From assembly GCA_031395485.1 (NCBI GenBank), contig JANNUS010000005.1, positions 62,001-126,000 of the forward strand: a stretch of DNA of 64,000 nucleotides, in the 5' to 3' direction. The translations under genes and the position numbers were made by a program. Of the stretch, positions 60,091 to 64,000 are shown one piece after another. Below the pieces are notes generated by a model. It was not told where the DNA came from. It saw nothing but the letters and a program-made list of their open reading frames with translations, and ran no database searches. This stretch comes from UBA2336 sp031395485 (lineage in GTDB: Bacteria > Bacteroidota > Bacteroidia > Cytophagales > Cyclobacteriaceae). The stretch's first letter is position 1. Each line of letters opens with the position of its first letter.

Positions 60091-60748
60091 AATCCTTCGG
60101 AATATACGGAGAGACAAATCCTTCTGTGGTGGATTTCTCTTTATAAAATGGTGATCGCTTATCGACAATTAGTAGTCTGTATTTTCTGCCTGGCTTAAAA
60201 TATGGCTTTCGCATAAATGCCAACGCAGTTCCACCTCCAGCCAACGAAGCAGAGGTTATCGCAACGCCCTTACTAACGGTAGCTTCTTCGTGTTGCACCA
60301 GTCCTGTATTAATCAGGTCGGCCAGCGGAAGCACAACTGCAGCTGCGATCATTGTTAAGCCCAATCGATGAGTGGCCTTTCTCCTTTGCTTTCCGCTGAT
60401 ATCGAGTTTTTTAATCCGGTAATAGGTTACCGAATCAAAATTCATCATGAGTAGGGTATCATTTAAATCGAGAATACGCTGAATCAATATTTCCGTATCG
60501 CCCTTTCTCGCAAAGTGAATCACATCACCTTTTTGATAACGTGCCAAGACTTCCTCTTTTTTTAAAACAATTAATTGCCTCTGTTGGCCAACAGTCGTGT
60601 AACTGAGAGTGCACAACAATGTAATCAGTAATGACTGAAGAAATTTTATTTTATCGCACGGAAGTGGAAATTGCTTCTTCCCGATAATCCCGATAGCTAT
60701 CGGGATCGGGACTCGTAATAACGTTGTCCTTACATTTTTACCATCCAT
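60089..60748 (-). CDS. Hypothetical membrane-associated protein, start uncertain
   Basis: 219 residues in the open frame. The recognisable part begins about residue 33: a signal peptide-like run (KIKFLQSLLITLLCTLSYTTVGQ), a soluble part (LIVLKKEEVLARYQKGDVIH, ILIQRILDLNDTLLMMNFDS) and a two-helix hydrophobic hairpin (LGLTMIAAAVVLPLADLIN; GVAITSASLAGGGTALAFM) before a basic tail. No family recognised. The first 30 codons, from the ATG at 60748, overlap ilvE by 19 bp and read through a palindromic repeat (60688-60705), so this N-terminus is doubtful; no ATG, GTG or TTG lies closer to the signal run. Confidence 0.6.
   Translation of the reverse strand: MDGKNVRTTLLRVPIPIAIGIIGKKQFPLPCDKIKFLQSLLITLLCTLSYTTVGQQRQLIVLKKEEVLARYQKGDVIHFARKGDTEILIQRILDLNDTLLMMNFDSVTYYRIKKLDISGKQRRKATHRLGLTMIAAAVVLPLADLINTGLVQHEEATVSKGVAITSASLAGGGTALAFMRKPYFKPGRKYRLLIVDKRSPFYKEKSTTEGFVSPYIPKD
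60688..60705. repeat. 18-bp perfect palindrome
   Basis: TCCCGATAGCTATCGGGA, flanked by partial copies (CCCGAT before, TCGGGA after). The core CCCGATAGCTATCGGG is a frequent spacer palindrome in Bacteroidota genomes (recollection, not checked). A degenerate relative, CCCGACAGTCATCGG, is at 638-652. Confidence 0.6.
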
Positions 60749-61794
60749 CCGAAAGGATCGGGTTTTGTTCCACGTTTAATGGCTTCCAGTTCTGCAAATA
60801 CTTTATTCGAAAATTTTCTGTCGGCTATAGGCGGAAGATAATAATCATTTTCTTCATGTCCAATCAACTCAATATGCGCAATGGTGGCCGCTGTGCCTGC
60901 ACCAAAGGCTTCCTTAACTGTTCCTTTCTTTAAACCATCCACTAATTCACGCACTGAAATTCTTCTTTCCTCGACTTTCATTCCCCAATGGCGAGCAAGT
61001 TTCAATACACTGTCGCGCGTGATACCCGCTAAAATAGAGTCACTCAAGGCTGGCGTAACAAGTGTATCTTCAATTACGAACATCACATTCATTGTTCCCG
61101 ACTCTTCAATATACTCATGCTTTTTTCCATCGGTCCAGATTAACTGATGATACCCTTTATCTTGCGCAAGCTTGGCCGGATAAATTGCTCCTCCATAATT
61201 TCCACCTGCCTTAGCATAGCCAGTACCACCTTCAACTGCACGCGTGTAGTGTGTTTCGATAAGAACTTTCACCGGTGTTGAATAATATGCACCCACCGGA
61301 CAAAGAATAATCATAAACGTAAAGTCTTGGGAAGCCCGAATACCAATGTACTCATCAGCCGAAAACATAAACGGTCTGATGTATAGGGATGAACCCTCTT
61401 CGTTTGGTATCCATTCTTTATCAAGGTCGATTACTGTGCGAAGGCTTTCCATAAACAATTCCTCGGGCAGTTGTGGCATGCACATGCGCTCGGCCGAAAT
61501 GTTCATGCGGTTCCAATTATCTAATGGGCGAAATACTAAGGTTTCGCCACTGGCATTTTTTAAGGCCTTCATTCCCTCAAAAATAGACTGGCCATAGTGA
61601 AGGGCCGGTGTAGCCGGACTAATGGGCATATGCCCATACGGCATTACCCTCATATTACCCCACTCTCCGTTACGATAATCGGCCATGAACATGTGGTCGG
61701 TATAGATTTTCCCGAACGGAATGTTGGTAAAATCTACCTCCTGCACCCGCGATTGTTTTACTTTCTGGATGCTGATTTTCTGCGTATCGACCAT
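60730..61794 (-). CDS. ilvE: Branched-chain amino acid aminotransferase
   Basis: 354 residues, fold-type IV PLP aminotransferase that makes Leu, Ile and Val from their keto acids. Seen: HYGQSIFEGMKAL near residue 87, RPLDNWNRMN, YIRPFMFSADEYIG, TGYAKAGGNYGGAIYPAKLA with the PLP lysine, IEESGTMNVMFV and FGAGTAATIAHI. These are the longer, BCAT-type (eukaryotic/Bacteroidota) motifs. A perfect -7 box lies upstream at 61826-61833. The following hypothetical frame overlaps its end by 19 bp. Confidence 0.95.
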   Translation of the reverse strand: MVDTQKISIQKVKQSRVQEVDFTNIPFGKIYTDHMFMADYRNGEWGNMRVMPYGHMPISPATPALHYGQSIFEGMKALKNASGETLVFRPLDNWNRMNISAERMCMPQLPEELFMESLRTVIDLDKEWIPNEEGSSLYIRPFMFSADEYIGIRASQDFTFMIILCPVGAYYSTPVKVLIETHYTRAVEGGTGYAKAGGNYGGAIYPAKLAQDKGYHQLIWTDGKKHEYIEESGTMNVMFVIEDTLVTPALSDSILAGITRDSVLKLARHWGMKVEERRISVRELVDGLKKGTVKEAFGAGTAATIAHIELIGHEENDYYLPPIADRKFSNKVFAELEAIKRGTKPDPFGWMVKM

Positions 61795-61825
61795 GGCAGT
61801 GGGTTTTTTAGTGGTTTAACGCTGG

Positions 61826-61833
61826 CAAAGTTA
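61826..61833 (-). promoter_or_regulatory. Putative -7 box for ilvE
   Basis: Minus-strand TAACTTTG, exact TAnnTTTG, 31 bp before the ilvE ATG; TTAG rather than TTG lies about 20 bp upstream. Confidence 0.45.
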
Positions 61834-61867
61834 CGAGTTATTTTTAAAACGACTAACGCATGTTAGG

Positions 61868-61978
61868 AACGTCATTTCGCAGCGAAGCGGAGAAATCTCC
61901 CAAGGGTTAGTTCCTAATAGCCGAACTAAAAGGAGACTTCTCCGTCCGCTGAAAAAGCAGACTGCGAAGTGACGGTTG
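61868..61978. repeat. REP-like nested palindrome between ilvE and the adenosyltransferase gene
   Basis: Outer arms GTCATTTCGCAG (61871-61882) and CTGCGAAGTGAC (61962-61973; one mismatch), inner arms GGAGAAATCTCC (61889-61900) and GGAGACTTCTCC (61932-61943; one mismatch). Same architecture and words as the element at 40008-40121. Confidence 0.75.
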
Positions 61979-61984
61979 AAGTAA

Positions 61985-62533
61985 TCACATCCTCGGTTTC
62001 CAGGGGGTTTCTTCGGCACCTAGTTCGGAAGTCATTTTGCGCGAAAGCACAAAAAGATAATCGGATAGGCGGTTCAGGTATTGGATAATTAAAGGATCTG
62101 TTTTTTCCTGAGAATCTAAAGCAATAACCAGCCGCTCGGCCCTACGACAAACCGTGCGGGCTACATGACAAAATGAAACCGATTGATGGCCACCGGGCAG
62201 CACAAATGATTTCATAGGCGAAAGAAGCGTTTCCATTCCATCAATTTCTTTTTCTAAAAACGTAACATCACTTTCAATCAGTGAAGGAACTTTCACTTTT
62301 GTATTGCCCGGCTCGGTGGCAAGGATTGATCCAACAGTAAAAAGTCTGTCTTGTATTTCTACGAGAATTTTTTTTCGATTTACATTCACTGCCTGATCGC
62401 GCAGCAACCCGATGTATGAATTGAGTTCATCCACAGTTCCGTATGTTTCAATACGAAGGTCGGCTTTTGAAACACGCTTTCCACCAAATAACGCAGTGGT
62501 TCCTTTGTCTCCGGTTTTGGTGTAGATTTTCAT
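61985..62533 (-). CDS. Cob(I)yrinic acid a,c-diamide adenosyltransferase, PduO type
   Basis: 182 residues. Transfers the adenosyl group of ATP to cob(I)alamin, forming coenzyme B12. Seen: the ATP-binding N-terminus YTKTGDKGTTALFGGKRVSK, TYGTVDELNSYIGLLR, and the C-terminal HVARTVCRRAERLVIAL with QYLNRLSDYLFVLSRK. Motifs and length fit the PduO/MMAB group, not CobA. No B12 synthesis genes or cobalamin riboswitch are near, so it probably serves salvage for B12-dependent enzymes elsewhere. Confidence 0.95.
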   Translation of the reverse strand: MKIYTKTGDKGTTALFGGKRVSKADLRIETYGTVDELNSYIGLLRDQAVNVNRKKILVEIQDRLFTVGSILATEPGNTKVKVPSLIESDVTFLEKEIDGMETLLSPMKSFVLPGGHQSVSFCHVARTVCRRAERLVIALDSQEKTDPLIIQYLNRLSDYLFVLSRKMTSELGAEETPWKPRM

Positions 62534-62574
62534 AACTCAAAAGTCTAAATTCTTTTGATCATACCAATACATCG

Positions 62575-62609
62575 TACAAAAAAGAAAAGCTGCCAGTTGG
62601 CAGCTTTTC
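62575..62609 (-). terminator. Intrinsic terminator of the propeller-like lipoprotein gene
   Basis: GAAAAGCTGCCA (62584-62595) and its exact complement (62598-62609), followed on the minus strand by a T-rich tail (CTTTTTT). It separates the lipoprotein gene from the adenosyltransferase gene. Confidence 0.85.
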
Positions 62610-62630
62610 AAAAACATTAATCTCTAAAAA

Positions 62631-63512
62631 TTACTTTGCAAAATTTCCTGGGATGAATGCTAATGCGTTATACATATCATCGTAAGTAAGACCCAAGGTA
62701 GAGATATACGTTACCTCTTCTCCATCAATATCAATTTTAACTAAATAGGATTTGCCAAGGTTATTGTGAAACAGAATGCCATATACATTGCCTTTCTTAT
62801 CTTTTGCCATAGCTTTTAAGTTTAGCCATGTTATCGCTAAATCATCAGGAAAGTCCGTAAGGGTAGTTATGGTTGTCGTATTTGTAATTACCCCTTCATC
62901 ACTTACTGTTTCAATTATTACTTCACCATCACCTGAGTTCTCACTACTTCCAACTGTTAATATTCCTGACGTCTTATCATAGAGCAAGCCCATTCCACAA
63001 CAAAAATCAACCGGGATTGACCATGGAGAGCGACCTCCATCAGTACCAAACTTAACAATACCATCACTTGCATCTGCGTTAAAGTCACCGATAGCAATCA
63101 AACTATCATCTTCAGCAACTGCCCAATTGGTAATGGCATCCCAAATAGCATAATCGCCACCATTGCCATCATTGTTATTAATAATCGTTCCAACTTTTGT
63201 TTTAGGGTCAATGCTGTATAAATAGCCTGACCGTATATTGTTTTGGTCTATATAGGAAGCAGCACTAGCATAAAAAAGTTTTTCTCCCGGGTGGTAAACA
63301 AATGCCCTGAGTTCTTTCAACGTGCCACCATTAAGGGTAGGTGTAAAAATTTCTGTTGTTACTCCTGTAGTAGTGTTAATCTTATAAAACACGCCTGTTT
63401 GTCGATTGCTTGTTACTAAAACATCAGCAACCGTTTCATCGTCACCACATGATGAAAAGATTAATGCCATTGTTGATAACAGTAGTACTGAAAAGTTAAA
63501 TTTATTTTTCAT
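62631..63512 (-). CDS. Lipoprotein with beta-propeller-like repeats, function unknown
   Basis: 293 residues. Lipoprotein signal (FSVLLLSTMALIFSSCGDDE; lipobox FSSC) with the Gly-Asp-Asp-Glu after Cys seen in many surface-exposed Bacteroidota lipoproteins. The body has six or so short beta-blade-like units: GVFYKINTTTGVTTEIFTP, GYLYSIDPKTKVGTIIN, DSLIAIGDFNADASDGIVKF, GLLYDKTSGILTVGSS, GNVYGILFHNNLGKSYLVKI. This resembles beta-propeller or DUF4394-like proteins; no active site was recognised. A terminator follows. Confidence 0.75.
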   Translation of the reverse strand: MKNKFNFSVLLLSTMALIFSSCGDDETVADVLVTSNRQTGVFYKINTTTGVTTEIFTPTLNGGTLKELRAFVYHPGEKLFYASAASYIDQNNIRSGYLYSIDPKTKVGTIINNNDGNGGDYAIWDAITNWAVAEDDSLIAIGDFNADASDGIVKFGTDGGRSPWSIPVDFCCGMGLLYDKTSGILTVGSSENSGDGEVIIETVSDEGVITNTTTITTLTDFPDDLAITWLNLKAMAKDKKGNVYGILFHNNLGKSYLVKIDIDGEEVTYISTLGLTYDDMYNALAFIPGNFAK

Positions 63513-63655
63513 AAGGTCAACTATTTTAGTTGCATAAAAATAACCATTATTTACTTGAGAAATATTGTTAAAAAAATAAATAATTCACGAAAATAGGGTT
63601 TTTTTTATTCACCCATCTCCACGGGGAAAGTTAGTTTTCCAATGATTTTAAAGCT

Positions 63656-64000
63656 ATGAAGAGACCTATTACCTATTTACTTACCTTAATAAGCCTTCTT
63701 GTTGTATTTCAACAATGCGACAATGAGGCTACTCCAACGCTTCCAGAGATTGTAACCAATCCTGTGCTAGACATCCATGATACAAGTGCAACATCGGGAG
63801 GTGAGATTCTTTCGGATGGCGATGCAACCATAACGGCACGCGGTGTATGTTGGAGTGCCACTTCACTCCCAACGATTGATAACGATAAAACTGAAGATGG
63901 ATCAGGGTCTGGTATGTTTACAAGTTCTCTATCTGGACTTGGCAATGGAACAACCTACCTGGTTCGCGCCTATGCCATTAATAAAGTAGGTATCGCCTAT
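63656..64000 (+). CDS. Lipoprotein with fibronectin type III-like repeats (cut by window edge)
   Basis: First 115 codons from ATG 63656; the gene runs off the right edge. Signal peptide-like start (KRPITYLLTLISLLVVFQQC) with a Cys at a lipoprotein-like place, followed by one full Fn3-like unit of a kind repeated in many Bacteroidota surface proteins: TSATSGGEILSDGDATITAR, GVCWSATSLPTI, DGSGSGMFTSSLSGL and TTYLVRAYAINKVG. Further repeats and a terminal domain are expected outside the window. Confidence 0.8.
   Translation, partial: MKRPITYLLTLISLLVVFQQCDNEATPTLPEIVTNPVLDIHDTSATSGGEILSDGDATITARGVCWSATSLPTIDNDKTEDGSGSGMFTSSLSGLGNGTTYLVRAYAINKVGIAY

Noticed and set aside
62534..62630. Cobalamin riboswitch upstream of the adenosyltransferase gene
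   Set aside because: The 97-bp gap holds the terminator of the neighbouring gene and no B12-box-like sequence.
1..64000. tRNA, rRNA, insertion sequences or prophage
   Set aside because: No tRNA T-loop context, rRNA-like stretch, transposase or phage structural gene was noticed on either strand; the palindromic repeats carry no coding part.

Overview
The window is a chromosomal core region of a member of the Bacteroidota, most likely a Cytophagales-type gliding/environmental bacterium. Direct support: a complete SprA (the giant outer-membrane translocon of the type IX secretion system, T9SS) next to ruvA, a protein with a C-terminal type A T9SS sorting domain, BT_3928/DUF1599/DUF4292/DUF2807 families, archaeal-like short ProS, NAD-dependent short-chain threonine dehydrogenase, and repeated TAnnTTTG -7 promoter boxes. 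The assignment below phylum is inference. No rRNA, tRNA, CRISPR, prophage or insertion sequence was found. Gene density is high and almost all genes are housekeeping or envelope genes.

Layout. 1-3.9 kb: proS (cut by the left edge), a Tyr-rich secreted protein, an OmpP1/FadL-like porin and aroK. 3.9-7.4 kb: BT_3928-like membrane protein and DUF1599 protein, divergent from folP-cdaA (folate; c-di-AMP). 7.4-9.9 kb: threonine degradation (a conserved small protein, kbl, and tdh). 10-18.3 kb: T9SS cargo, lipid-linked glycan flippase, then TPR protein, DUF4292 lipoprotein, EnvC-like murein hydrolase activator, tatA and a LysM lytic transglycosylase, a cell-envelope block with overlapping genes. 18.3-28.5 kb: malic enzyme-PTA fusion, ruvA, sprA. 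28.5-31.2 kb: gcvH, lipA, OmpA-like protein. 31.3-39.9 kb: alpha-2-macroglobulin, NTF2-like protein and penicillin-binding protein 1C. 40-47.5 kb: dtd, penicillin acylase, D-Ala-D-Ala dipeptidase, MazG-like, comB, gcvT, CPBP protease, small lipoprotein.

47.5-51.8 kb is the most striking part: a four-gene aromatic amino acid operon (prephenate dehydratase, aminotransferase, prephenate dehydrogenase, DAHP synthase-chorismate mutase) preceded by an unlisted 28-codon leader peptide with nine consecutive aromatic residues, an alternative hairpin pair and an intrinsic terminator. This is a textbook-like ribosome-mediated attenuator for Phe/Tyr.

51.9-64 kb: YafK-like L,D-transpeptidase-fold protein, TetA-like and second MFS transporters, YigZ, DUF2807 adhesin-like protein, a Lys-rich secreted miniprotein, YhhN, prfB with its programmed +1 frameshift, an RlmL-like methyltransferase, ilvE, a cobalamin adenosyltransferase, and two surface lipoproteins (the last cut by the right edge).

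Many intergenic spacers hold palindromic REP-like elements or quasi-repetitive word blocks, catalogued below. Several genes begin with TTG or GTG, and several likely starts lie downstream of the longest open frame; these choices are explained per gene.
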